Assembly (NCBI GenBank): GCA_013416455.1
Contig: JACCES010000011.1
Coordinates: forward strand, 62,001 to 126,000
DNA: 64,000 bases
Reading direction: 5' to 3'
Origin: Alcaligenaceae bacterium
Lineage (GTDB): Bacteria > Pseudomonadota > Gammaproteobacteria > Burkholderiales > Burkholderiaceae_B
Shown here: one piece after another, positions 16,867-25,290 of the stretch
Numbering within the stretch: the stretch's first letter is position 1
How the letters are laid out: the number at the start of each line of letters is the position of its first letter
Program-made: the position numbers and the translations under genes
Notes under the pieces: model-generated
Databases searched by the model: none
Told to the model about the DNA's origin: nothing
The model's input: only the letters and a program-made list of their open reading frames with translations

Positions 16867-17618
16867 GCAGCAATATCCGGATCCAGTCGATAGACAAGCA
16901 ATTCCCGGCGCGTGGCGGCGACCCTGAACGGATGGTGCTCAAGTCCTTCGACTTCAGGATCCGTTCGGGGGAACTGGTGGCCCTGGTCGGGCCGTCCGGT
17001 TGCGGGAAGTCCACGCTCCTGAACCTGATTGCCGGGCTGGACAAGCCGACGCGGGGGGCGATCATGTTCGATCAGCCCGTCGACTCCATCAACCTGAGCG
17101 TGGTGTTCCAGCAGCCCAGGCTGCTGGACTGGCTGAGCGTGCAAGAGAACATTGGAATCGTCCTGTCACGCCATGAGTCCGATCCGGACCGGCGGCACGC
17201 GACCGTGAGGACGCTGCTCGAACAGGTCGAACTGCCCGAGCATGCGCAGGCCTATCCGCAGTTCCTGTCGGGCGGCCAGCGCCAGCGGGTGTCCATTGCC
17301 CGTGCCTTCGCCGTGAATCCCGATGTGCTGTTGCTGGACGAGCCTTTCAGCGCTCTGGACGAATTGACGGCCCGCCGCCTGCGCATGCTGCTGCAATCGC
17401 TTTGGCTGGACGGAACCCGCCGGCGCCCGACCGGCGTGCTCGTCACGCACAATATGCTGGAAGCCGCGTTTCTTGCCGACAGGGTCATCGTAATGGGCGG
17501 AACGCCGGTCGAGATCCGTGCCGTGATCGATGTCGCCATCGAGCGGCCGCGGCATCCGGACGACCCCGAATTGTTCGCGATACATCGCCGCTTGATGGAA
17601 GCATTGCAAGACGGTTAG
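16863..17618 (+). CDS. ABC transporter ATP-binding protein, SsuB/TauB-like
   Basis: A 251-residue ATPase that powers the importer. Walker A is GPSGCGKSTLLN, the signature is LSGGQRQRVSIAR, Walker B is VLLLDEPFSALD and the switch His is in VLVTHNMLEA. The start at 16863 overlaps the permease stop. It ends the five-gene sulfurtransferase-dioxygenase-ABC run. The next gene is convergent. Confidence 0.92.
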   Translation: MSSNIRIQSIDKQFPARGGDPERMVLKSFDFRIRSGELVALVGPSGCGKSTLLNLIAGLDKPTRGAIMFDQPVDSINLSVVFQQPRLLDWLSVQENIGIVLSRHESDPDRRHATVRTLLEQVELPEHAQAYPQFLSGGQRQRVSIARAFAVNPDVLLLDEPFSALDELTARRLRMLLQSLWLDGTRRRPTGVLVTHNMLEAAFLADRVIVMGGTPVEIRAVIDVAIERPRHPDDPELFAIHRRLMEALQDG

Positions 17619-17652
17619 GTGAAGAACGCCGGGCTTGCGCGCGGGTGCGTGG

Positions 17653-19086
17653 TCAATCGCCCGGGTTCCTGTTTTCGACCGCCGCCAGCAGATCCGCCGT
17701 ATTCACCATCAGGTCGCGCGCCAGCCGCTGCGTGGGGTATTGCTGAAGCACCGCCGCCCAGCGGGGCGATTCGAGCAGTTCGCGCCAGACGGCACCAAGC
17801 AGGCGGGGGTCGGCATGTCGCCGCGCTTCCAGGGCGGCCGCGAATTCCAGGCTGGCGGGCGCCGACAGAAGCTGCATGCGGCTGGCGGCGCTGAGCGGGC
17901 GGAGCGTCGCGGCGGCGGGCGCGTCACAGCAGTAGAGGACAATTTTTTTCAGGCTGGTTTCGTCGGTGGCGAGCGCGCTGAGTGAGGCGCCGCACAGCGC
18001 TATCGTGCCTTCCTGCGTCCGGAACGAATAGCTGTTGTCGGCTTCGGCCCGGGCCAGCAGGCGCAGCCCGCGCAGCAGCCGGGGCAGGTCGGTGCTTGCG
18101 GCTTCCACCGACGCCTTGGCTTCCGCAAGCAGGCAGATGTCCCATGCCGCATCGGCGCCGGCGCCGGAACTTCGCGCAAGTTTCAGCAATACGGCATCCC
18201 ACTCGGTTTTGGCGTGCCGATGGCTGGCGGGAATGGATGCCGGCACACGCATCGAGGCCACGACGCGGTAGTTGTCGGCGGTGCCATGGGTGCCTGCCCC
18301 CTCCGCCTTGTTGAGCCGTGCCGCCAGCGCCTGCAGTGCCCGCATGGCCGATGTTTCGACCGCCGAGCCGCGCCGGCGCGAGGCCGACCCCGCCATGGCG
18401 GCCTGGCTGCTTCCCGCGCGAGGGCCCTGTTTTTCCCACAGCGTCTGGTAGCGCTGCACGAGCTTGTCAGCCCGCAGGGCTTCCAGGCGCCGCAGGCGCT
18501 CCAGCGCGGGGCTGCCCAGCAGCCGTGTCAGGCCGGCCGCGATCGCTGGCGTGCTTGCCGTTTCCAGCGCTTCGTCCCTATCCATCGCGGCGCGCAGTTG
18601 TTCCGCCGCCTGGGAAAGCGCCGACCATGAGCCGGCCGCCGCCGTGGCGTGCAGCCGGTCCAGCGCGTCGCGCCGCGGGCCTGCCGGCATAGGTCGCAGC
18701 CTGGCCGGATGGGCGATCGCGTTGACGATTCCCCGGATGCCGCGCTCATCCTGGCGGGCGTGGGCCGACAGCGAGGCGTATTCGCGTACCGCTGGGGCAC
18801 GGTGCCGCAGCACCATGGCCTGGAAGGCCGGGTCTCCGGCCCCGGTACGCAGGGCATCGCGGATCAGCTGCGCAAGCGCGTCGATGAACAGCTGTTTCAG
18901 TGCCTGGCCGGGCGGCTCATTGCGGGCCAGCGACTCGCGGGCGTGTTCGATCGCCACGGCAAGCTTCGCCGAAGGATCGGCCGCCGGCATGCGGGCTGGC
19001 GAGTCCGCCAGCGCCGGCAGGCGATAGCGGCGGTGGGCCCGGCGCAGGATTTCCTCCAACAGGGGAGGGCAAGTGTTTGCGTCCAT
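17653..19086 (-). CDS. Conserved-looking protein of unknown function, 477 aa
   Basis: A long Ala/Leu/Arg-rich, probably all-helical cytoplasmic protein. I do not recognise a catalytic motif, signal peptide or membrane segment. The start at 19086 (MDANTCPPLLEEILRRAHRR) is chosen because the longer frame upstream reads as non-coding. Noticeable parts are the N-terminal RRYRLPALADSPAR, a middle low-complexity GSSQAAMAGSASRRRGSA linker (near residue 235), and a better-folded-looking C-terminal half with DAAWDICLLAEAKASVEA and SYSFRTQEGTIALCG. It stands alone between two importer clusters, convergent with the SsuB-like gene. A real gene is likely from its length and coherent composition; the function is not inferable. 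Confidence 0.65.
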   Translation of the reverse strand: MDANTCPPLLEEILRRAHRRYRLPALADSPARMPAADPSAKLAVAIEHARESLARNEPPGQALKQLFIDALAQLIRDALRTGAGDPAFQAMVLRHRAPAVREYASLSAHARQDERGIRGIVNAIAHPARLRPMPAGPRRDALDRLHATAAAGSWSALSQAAEQLRAAMDRDEALETASTPAIAAGLTRLLGSPALERLRRLEALRADKLVQRYQTLWEKQGPRAGSSQAAMAGSASRRRGSAVETSAMRALQALAARLNKAEGAGTHGTADNYRVVASMRVPASIPASHRHAKTEWDAVLLKLARSSGAGADAAWDICLLAEAKASVEAASTDLPRLLRGLRLLARAEADNSYSFRTQEGTIALCGASLSALATDETSLKKIVLYCCDAPAAATLRPLSAASRMQLLSAPASLEFAAALEARRHADPRLLGAVWRELLESPRWAAVLQQYPTQRLARDLMVNTADLLAAVENRNPGD

Positions 19087-19343
19087 CAGGGTATGGCGGG
19101 ATGCTCCGGGATGTCTGCTCAATGGTAGCAAGACTGGCGGAGGGGTCGCCAAGCGTATCCACCCGTTCGGCCAGCCATGCCGCCCGCCTGCTCGGCGCCG
19201 CGCGATGCTTCGCGTCGCCGCCCCCTCGCTGTTGACGACGCTAAAGCCGGCGTTGAACAGATACAAATTCCGTCCCGTCCGTATCTTTGCAATACTGGTT
19301 CAGAACGTTCTCAGGCATTCATACCTATCGGCGGGAGGTGATC

Positions 19344-20393
19344 ATGCTCTCTATCTTGTCTCGTGACGGATTGCGCGTGCTGTTGTGCATCCTGGTTCTG
19401 GTGGGCTTCGGCATGAGCAGTGCTTCAGCGTCCGACCCGGAACTGGAAGCGGCGGCAAAGAAGGAAGGCAGCCTGGTCGTCTACGGATGCGATCCCCCGC
19501 AAACGCCGGTATACCTGGCCGCGTTCAAGAAGCGTTATCCCGAGATCAACGTCACTTCCTATCTGGCCGGCTGCTGGCAGATCTACAACCGCCACGTCAC
19601 CGAGCGGGGCGCCGGCAAACAGGCGGCCGATGTTTTCTTCTCGCTGGAAGATGTGCTGACGCGCATGCAGGACGAAGGGCTGCTCGACCCCTATCGTTCG
19701 CCTGAACTGAAGAACTTCCCGGCCTATGCGGCGCCCGAAGGAAAACATTTTCAGCGTGTCAAGGCACTGATCCTGGGCATCACCGCCAATCAGACCTACC
19801 TGAAGGATGTACCGCTGCCGCAGGACTGGTTCGATTTCGCCGACCCCCGCAAGGAATGGCGGGAACAGATAACGTTCTACGATCCCCGTACATCGTCGGC
19901 GGCGTTTTCATTGCTCGCTGCGCTGCACCAGAATTTCGGCGAAGAGAAGACAAGATCGATCTATCGGGGCCTGATCGAGTCCGGGGCCGAGCTGGCGCCG
20001 ACAACGCCCGCAGGGCTGTCCAAGCTGCTTTCCGGCGAAAAGCCGCTGATGTTCTACATCGTCAACAACCACTATAGCGGCGCGGTGGCCAAGGGCGCTC
20101 CCCTGCAGTTCATCGTGCCCAAGTCGGGTACGGTGGTTTCGCCTTTTTCCGTGTCGGTGGTGAAGGATGCCCCGAATCCCGCCGCCGCCAAGCTGTTCGT
20201 CGATTTCATGATGAACGAGGTCCAGGGCATCGTGCAGGATGCGAACGAATACGCCTTGCGGAATGGTTCGCGGCCGCCGGAGGGCATGCCTGATCTGGCC
20301 GAGGTCAAGACGCTGCCTCTGGACATCGCCGAGGCGCTCAAAGAGCAGAAACAACTGATCGAGATGTGGAAGGACGCCACCGGAATCCGATAG
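19344..20393 (+). CDS. Extracellular solute-binding protein family 1 (Fbp/Afu-like ABC importer)
   Basis: About 349 residues. The start at 19344 follows a strong GGGAGG site and gives a signal peptide (LLCILVLVGFGMSSASASD). The mature start ELEAAAKKEGSLVVYG and the later FFSLEDVLTRMQDEGLL and VSVVKDAPNPAAAKLFVDFMM match the FbpA/AfuA/PhnS group, which binds ferric iron, sugars or aminoalkylphosphonates. Two Cys (YGCD and AGCW) are about 40 residues apart and could form a disulfide. ATPase and permease genes follow in the same operon, ending with an HpaI-like gene, so an organic ligand is likelier than iron. Confidence 0.85.
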   Translation: MLSILSRDGLRVLLCILVLVGFGMSSASASDPELEAAAKKEGSLVVYGCDPPQTPVYLAAFKKRYPEINVTSYLAGCWQIYNRHVTERGAGKQAADVFFSLEDVLTRMQDEGLLDPYRSPELKNFPAYAAPEGKHFQRVKALILGITANQTYLKDVPLPQDWFDFADPRKEWREQITFYDPRTSSAAFSLLAALHQNFGEEKTRSIYRGLIESGAELAPTTPAGLSKLLSGEKPLMFYIVNNHYSGAVAKGAPLQFIVPKSGTVVSPFSVSVVKDAPNPAAAKLFVDFMMNEVQGIVQDANEYALRNGSRPPEGMPDLAEVKTLPLDIAEALKEQKQLIEMWKDATGIR

Positions 20394-20405
20394 GGTGGGC
20401 GGCTC

Positions 20406-21470
20406 ATGTCGATCGTTATTCAGAACCTGGAAAAATATTATGGCTCGCAGCGCGTCCTGAACTCGGTGACCGAAACGTTCGAGCAGGCCAGGATCTCGGT
20501 CCTGCTGGGTCCCAGCGGTTGCGGCAAGACGACGACGCTTCGCTGCCTTGCGGGCCTGGAAAGGCCTTCGGCGGGAAGAATCGATATCGCGGGGCGTGTG
20601 GTCTACCAGGATCAGCCGGCCATCTGGGTGCCGCCGGAATCAAGAAGGGTTTCCATGGTGTTCCAGTCGTATGCGATCTGGCCGCACATGACGGTATTCG
20701 AGAATGTCAGCCTGCCCCTGCGCGCGGCCGGTGCGAGCCGGCGGGCTATCGAACAGGCCGTGTCGGAAACCTTGCGGCTGGTGGGCCTGCGGGATTACGC
20801 CGACCGCAGCGCCACGCAGCTGTCCGGCGGCCAGCAGCAGCGGGTGGCGCTGGCGCGCTGCATCGTTTCCGAGTCGCCGCTGATTCTGATGGACGAGCCG
20901 CTCAGCAATCTCGATGCGAAGCTCCGCATATCGATGAGGACGGAAATCCGCGAGCTCCAGCGCCGGCTGGAACGCACCATCCTGTTCGTCACCCATGATC
21001 AGGAAGAAGCCATGTCGATCGCGGATACGGTCTATCTGTACCGGGACGGCAGCGTCGTCCAGAAGGGCGCGCCCAAGGAACTGTACGACTATCCCGCGAC
21101 CCGGTACGCCGCGGAATTCCTGGGCCGGGCCAACATCATCGAGCAGTTCGAATGGACGCTGTCCGATGGGTGTGCCGTATATACCTTGCCGGGCGGGGTC
21201 GCGCTTCCCTCCGCCGCTGATTCCAGGCCCGCTGCCGGATCCATGCTGTGTATACGTCCCGAGAAGTGGCGGCTGGTCGGCGCCGGGCAGACGGGCGCCC
21301 TGCCGGGCCGCATCGCCTATAGCAGCTTTGTCGGCGACCGGACGGAATACCGCATCGATACGCCCGCGGGGCCGGTCAGCGTGGTGGAGCTGAATGCGGT
21401 TCCGCGCCGCGTCGGCGACGAGATCGGGTTGGCCGTCGCGGCCGAAGACATCAGAGTGGTGATGGAGTAG
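20406..21470 (+). CDS. ABC transporter ATP-binding protein, FbpC/PotA-like
   Basis: 354 residues. Walker A is GPSGCGKTTTLRCL, the signature is [13 protein letters not shown], Walker B is LILMDEPLSNLDAKLR and the switch is FVTHDQEEAM. A C-terminal TOBE-type regulatory domain (from about residue 240; LCIRPEKWRLV) follows, as in PotA/FbpC importers. It energises the binding protein and permease encoded on either side. The spacing to the permease is 3 bases. Confidence 0.92.
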   Translation: MSIVIQNLEKYYGSQRVLNSVTETFEQARISVLLGPSGCGKTTTLRCLAGLERPSAGRIDIAGRVVYQDQPAIWVPPESRRVSMVFQSYAIWPHMTVFENVSLPLRAAGASRRAIEQAVSETLRLVGLRDYADRSATQLSGGQQQRVALARCIVSESPLILMDEPLSNLDAKLRISMRTEIRELQRRLERTILFVTHDQEEAMSIADTVYLYRDGSVVQKGAPKELYDYPATRYAAEFLGRANIIEQFEWTLSDGCAVYTLPGGVALPSAADSRPAAGSMLCIRPEKWRLVGAGQTGALPGRIAYSSFVGDRTEYRIDTPAGPVSVVELNAVPRRVGDEIGLAVAAEDIRVVME

Positions 21471-21473
21471 CCC

Positions 21474-23186
21474 ATGTCCCGGACTGTCACACAGGGTTTT
21501 CTGCGTCAGCGGTTCCCCATGGCGGCCGGCATGGCGATTCTCGGCATATTTTCCGCCGTTCTGATCGTCGCGCCCCTGGCGGCCATTCTTTATCGTGCCG
21601 TGGTCGATGTCGAGCAGGGCGCTGTGCGGTTCACGGGGCGCCACCTGGCCACCGTGCTGACGGGCGAGGTTTATTGGGCCGCGCTGTTCAATACGCTGGT
21701 CGTCTCGGTCGGCGCGGCGCTGGTGGCCACGGCCATCGGCGTCGTGCTGGCCTGGCTGTTCGTGCGCACGAATACCGTGGGGCGCTCCTTCCTTGAAGTG
21801 GTGTGCCAGCTGCCGATCTTCATTCCGCCTTTCGTCGGCGCGGTTGCGTGGGCATTGCTGGCCGCCCCGCGCAGCGGCGTCCTGAACCGGCTGCTGGCGG
21901 CGGTGGGCGCGCCCGGCATGCTCGACGTTTACAGCCCGCTGGGGATTCTGATCGTCATCGGGCTCTATCTCGCGCCATACGTGATGATGATCGTCGCCGC
22001 CAGTCTGCGCAGCATGGATCCCAGCCTGGAAGAAGCGGCGCAGGTCGCGGGGCTGACGCGCCTGCAGACGGCTCGGAGGATCACCGCGCCCCTGCTGGCG
22101 CCGGCCATCCTGTCGGGCGCCGCGCTGTCTTTCACGATCGCCATCGGTTTGTTCGGTACGCCGGTCGTGCTGGGCTGGTCGCGCCAGATTCTGATGCTGA
22201 CGTCGCGCATCTGGATCGGTTCGCAAGAAGTACCGCCCGCCTACGGCATCATGGCGGTGCTGGCCATCTATCTGCTGCTGCTGTCCAGTCTGGCAACCTG
22301 GCTGCAGCGCGCGGTGCTCAAGGGGCGCTCGTATACGACGGTGACCGGAAAGGGGTTCCGGCCTCGTCTGGTCGATCTGGGTGCGTGGCGCTGGCCGGCG
22401 GGGCTGCTGGCATTGATCTATGTGATGAGCACCATTCTCGCCCCCATTGCCATCCTGGTGGCCGCTTCGCTCTCCAGATACACATGGTCCGGGGAATACG
22501 CACTGGAAAACCTGATCGCTTCGCTGTCTTCGGACGATGTCTGGTTCACCTTGCGCAACAGCGTGATCATCTCGGTCGTTTCGGCCACGGCCGCAACGCT
22601 GACGGGAATTCTGATGTCGTGGATGGTGGTGCGCACACGCATGCGCGGCCGCGGGCTTCTGGAATATCTGGTGCTGCTGCCCATATCGGTCCCGGGCATC
22701 GCGTTCGGCGTCGGCTTCATGCTGATCTGGATAGGGATGCCGCTGCCGGTGTACGGCACCATGCTCATCATCATCCTTGCCTTCGTCGGGCGCTTCACCG
22801 CCTACGCGGTGCGGTCGATCTCGGCCAGCCTGATCCAGGTCCATCCCGAACTGGAGGAAAGCGCCCGGGTATGCGGCTATGGGGCGATCCGCACTTTCTG
22901 GCACATCACTCTTCCGCTGATTCTTCCGAGCATCGTGGCGGCCTGGCTGCTGCTGTTCAGCTTCTTCATGACGGAGCTGTCCATGGTGATCATTCTGTAT
23001 ACCGCACAGAACCGGACTTTCTCGGTGCTGGCTTTCGAGGCCTGGAATGTGGGCGACTTTTCCAGGCTGGCCGCTTATTCCCTGCTGCAGATGGCGGTGG
23101 GGGTGGCCTTCATGGTGGTGCTCAAGCTCCTGTTCAGAAGCCAGGCGGCGCCACCCAAGGCAATGCGTCCGATAACGGCCGGATGA
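21474..23186 (+). CDS. ABC transporter permease with two fused BPD domains, FbpB-like
   Basis: 570 residues with about 12 membrane helices in two homologous halves. Each half carries an EAA coupling loop: LEEAAQVAGLTRLQTARRIT in the first (near residue 190) and LEESARVCGYGAIRTFWHIT in the second (near 465). One polypeptide therefore replaces a permease dimer, as in FbpB/AfuB systems. It partners the FbpA-like receptor and PotA-like ATPase upstream. Confidence 0.92.
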   Translation: MSRTVTQGFLRQRFPMAAGMAILGIFSAVLIVAPLAAILYRAVVDVEQGAVRFTGRHLATVLTGEVYWAALFNTLVVSVGAALVATAIGVVLAWLFVRTNTVGRSFLEVVCQLPIFIPPFVGAVAWALLAAPRSGVLNRLLAAVGAPGMLDVYSPLGILIVIGLYLAPYVMMIVAASLRSMDPSLEEAAQVAGLTRLQTARRITAPLLAPAILSGAALSFTIAIGLFGTPVVLGWSRQILMLTSRIWIGSQEVPPAYGIMAVLAIYLLLLSSLATWLQRAVLKGRSYTTVTGKGFRPRLVDLGAWRWPAGLLALIYVMSTILAPIAILVAASLSRYTWSGEYALENLIASLSSDDVWFTLRNSVIISVVSATAATLTGILMSWMVVRTRMRGRGLLEYLVLLPISVPGIAFGVGFMLIWIGMPLPVYGTMLIIILAFVGRFTAYAVRSISASLIQVHPELEESARVCGYGAIRTFWHITLPLILPSIVAAWLLLFSFFMTELSMVIILYTAQNRTFSVLAFEAWNVGDFSRLAAYSLLQMAVGVAFMVVLKLLFRSQAAPPKAMRPITAG

Positions 23187-23241
23187 AACCGCCGCAATCC
23201 TTTCCTGCTTCTTTCATCGCCCGGAATGGCGGGCCTCATCA

Positions 23242-24060
23242 ATGGAGATTGCCGTGAAACCGAGAAACCTTTTGATGGACACTATGAAATCCGGCCATAC
23301 GGCGCTGGGCGTATGGGTGAATGACCCGGAAACCGCGGAACTGTGCGCACACCTCGGATTCGACTGGGCCATGATCGATATGATGTTCACGGGCATGGAT
23401 TTCCGTGACGTGCAGAACATGATCCGCACTTGCGAAGCCGCGGGCATCACACCCGTGATACGCATGCATACCAATCCGTGGCATGGCTACGATGCCCGTA
23501 TCGGCGTGGATCTATCCCGCCTGCAGGGAATCGGGGCCGAATACGTGCTGATCTCGCATTCCGGCCTGCAGGAAATATCCGAGGCGCTCGAAGTGGCGAA
23601 GGACTGGCATCGGCGGGCGCTGTGGATCCATCCGTTCGCGAGCACGGAATGGACGCAGCGCACCGATGAGATGGCCGAGGCGACCTACATCATTCCGCAT
23701 ATGGAAAGCCAGGGTGCGATCGACGATTTCGACCGGATTCTGGACCTGCCGGACCTGAAGATGTTTTTCTTTGCCATGACCGACCTGAGCAAGGTGCTGG
23801 GCGGCAATTCCAAGAAGCCCAACTTCAACGACCCGGCGTTGTGGAAGATGGTGGAGGCGGCGATCCGCAAGGCGCGGGACCGCGGGATCATGGTCGGCGC
23901 CAATACCAGCTACGCTTATACCCTGGATGAAATGCGGCAGCGGGTCAAGCAGCTGCATGACGCGGGCTTCAATTTCATCATGGTGCAGGGGGCCCAGTTC
24001 CTGTTCCAGGTGGCGATGATGGAATTCCTGCCCAACGTCAGGCGGGATCTTGGGCGTTAG
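23242..24060 (+). CDS. HpcH/HpaI-family aldolase-like protein lacking the usual catalytic His
   Basis: Up to 272 residues. A GTG at 23254 is a rival start because GGAG at 23244-23247 is ideally placed for it. The fold follows class II HpaI aldolases, which split 4-hydroxy-2-oxo acids to pyruvate and an aldehyde: ALGVWVNDPETAELCAHLGF near the start, then DWAMID, VIRMHTNP, a Glu in HMESQGAIDD and an Asp in FFAMTDLSKVLG (metal ligands). Where HpaI has IDxEH with the catalytic His, this protein reads IDMMFTGMD. It may be an altered lyase or a non-aldolase. It closes the importer operon; its TAG stop lies in an isolated repeat end (24057-24076). Confidence 0.8.
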   Translation: MEIAVKPRNLLMDTMKSGHTALGVWVNDPETAELCAHLGFDWAMIDMMFTGMDFRDVQNMIRTCEAAGITPVIRMHTNPWHGYDARIGVDLSRLQGIGAEYVLISHSGLQEISEALEVAKDWHRRALWIHPFASTEWTQRTDEMAEATYIIPHMESQGAIDDFDRILDLPDLKMFFFAMTDLSKVLGGNSKKPNFNDPALWKMVEAAIRKARDRGIMVGANTSYAYTLDEMRQRVKQLHDAGFNFIMVQGAQFLFQVAMMEFLPNVRRDLGR

Positions 24061-24076
24061 TATCAACAGGCCCTAG
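24057..24076. repeat. Solo 20-bp end of the CTAG element between convergent genes
   Basis: TTAGTATCAACAGGCCCTAG matches the right end of the 273-bp element (TTAGCGTCAACAGGCCCTAG in the copy at 55452-55723) at 18 of 20 positions. Nothing else of the element is present. It contains the TAG stop codon of the HpaI-like gene on the plus strand and the TGA stop codon (24063-24065) of the LysR gene on the minus strand. Confidence 0.75.
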
Positions 24077-24998
24077 TGAAGGAAGGGCACCGCGAGCCGC
24101 CGGACCGGCCTTCGGCCACGAACATGTCCACCAGTTCCCGGGCGTAGGGGGGCAGGGCTTCGAGGTCGCGCATGCAGACATGCAGGCGGCGTTTGGCCCA
24201 GCCATCGGTAAGCTGGATCATCGAGATGTTTCTTGTGTGCACATTGGCCAGCGCCACCGACCTGGCGATGACCCCGATTCCCACGTTCGCCTCGACCATG
24301 CGGCATACCGTATCGAAGTTGCCCACTTCGGCGCGGAATTTGAATTGCCGGCCCAGCGATGCCGCGGTCTGGACCAGAAAAGAATGGATGGCGCTCCATT
24401 CCGACAGGCCGACGTAGTCATATTCCAATGTATCGGCGAAGGCTACGTCGGCGGCCGCTTCAAGCGCATGGCCACGGGGCACGATGAGCACGAGGTTGTC
24501 CTCGCGGCAAGGCAGGAAATGGAGATTGTTGTTCGGCGGGCGCCCGCCCACCACGCCCAGGTCGGCCGTGCCTTCGGCCACGGCCTTGACGATTTCGTGG
24601 CTGTGCCGTTCATGCACTTCGACATCGATGTCGGGATGCGTGGGAAGAAAGCGTTTCAGTATGGCCGGCATGACCTCGGCCATTGACGTGGTATTGCCGA
24701 ATATGCGGATGCGCCCCTTGATGCCCTGCTCGAACTGCTGCATGTCGGCATGCAACTGATCGATCTGCCTTGCCAGGTTCTGCGCGTGGCGCATGAGCGC
24801 CTCGCCGGCCGGCGTCAGCGTTACGCCCTGATTGGTGCGGTACAGCAGGCGGGTATGGAAGCCGTCTTCCAGGTTCTTGATGCGGACGCTGGCCGCCGAC
24901 GCCGACATATGCGATTTTTCCGCGCCGCGGGTGAGGTTGGACGACTTGGCGATATTGATGATCAGCTGCATGTCGATCAGGTCGAAGATGGTATTCAT
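24063..24998 (-). CDS. LysR-family transcriptional regulator
   Basis: 311 residues from the start at 24998 (MNTIFDLIDMQLIINIAKSS). The N-terminal helix-turn-helix contains LTRGAEKSHMSASAASVRIK followed by the wing, and a periplasmic-binding-like co-inducer domain follows. It is convergent with the importer/HpaI operon and probably regulates it or the AraC-side genes (inference). The last four residues (TRAC) and the stop are encoded by the solo repeat end, so the original C-terminus may have been replaced. Confidence 0.9.
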   Translation of the reverse strand: MNTIFDLIDMQLIINIAKSSNLTRGAEKSHMSASAASVRIKNLEDGFHTRLLYRTNQGVTLTPAGEALMRHAQNLARQIDQLHADMQQFEQGIKGRIRIFGNTTSMAEVMPAILKRFLPTHPDIDVEVHERHSHEIVKAVAEGTADLGVVGGRPPNNNLHFLPCREDNLVLIVPRGHALEAAADVAFADTLEYDYVGLSEWSAIHSFLVQTAASLGRQFKFRAEVGNFDTVCRMVEANVGIGVIARSVALANVHTRNISMIQLTDGWAKRRLHVCMRDLEALPPYARELVDMFVAEGRSGGSRCPSFTRAC

Positions 24999-25190
24999 GG
25001 CGATGCATCCCCCGTCAGCAAACATCAGGATTTCTGATCATACCCGCGCCGGAAACGTCGACGGTGAGGCCGCTGGCGCGCCCGCGTCCAAGGTTCGTCG
25101 GGTAAACACCGATGTGATTTTATTGTCTGCTTTGATAGCGTTTCCGGGGAAACCACGCGCCCACGCACAAGCCGTCGCTCATGACGAGCT

Positions 25191-25274
25191 CAAGCGGGGC
25201 CATATCAATGCGGCGCCGCGGGCGCCCCAGCATTGTGGCGAAGAAGCTCCGGCCGGCAGGCCGGAGTTCTCCAC
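25191..25274. repeat. REP-like 84-bp dispersed repeat, copy A
   Basis: Aligns by hand with 32701-32783 at about 72 of 84 positions. It contains a GGCGCC-GCG-GGCGCC palindrome and a perfect hairpin CTCCGGCC-GGCA-GGCCGGAG (25247-25266). It lies between the LysR and AraC genes, ending just before the AraC ribosome site. The 292-base gap 24999-25290 holds this repeat and otherwise only a plausible promoter region. Confidence 0.7.
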
Positions 25275-25290
25275 ATTCCGGAGACGCAAA

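Noticed and set aside
19229-19250. CTGTTGACGACGCTAAA, resembling the element end CTGTTGACGCTAAA
   Set aside because: A three-base insertion and no match to the flanking bases; too weak to call another solo end.
20640-22904. A 754-codon open frame on the minus strand opposite the Fbp-type ATPase and permease
   Set aside because: Same mirror-frame effect; the plus strand carries complete ABC motifs and the minus product is low-complexity and polar.
24832-25290. N-terminal extension of the AraC regulator
   Set aside because: It would be encoded by repeat A and by the start of the LysR gene on the other strand; the GTG at 25291 has a good ribosome site and gives the family's normal length.
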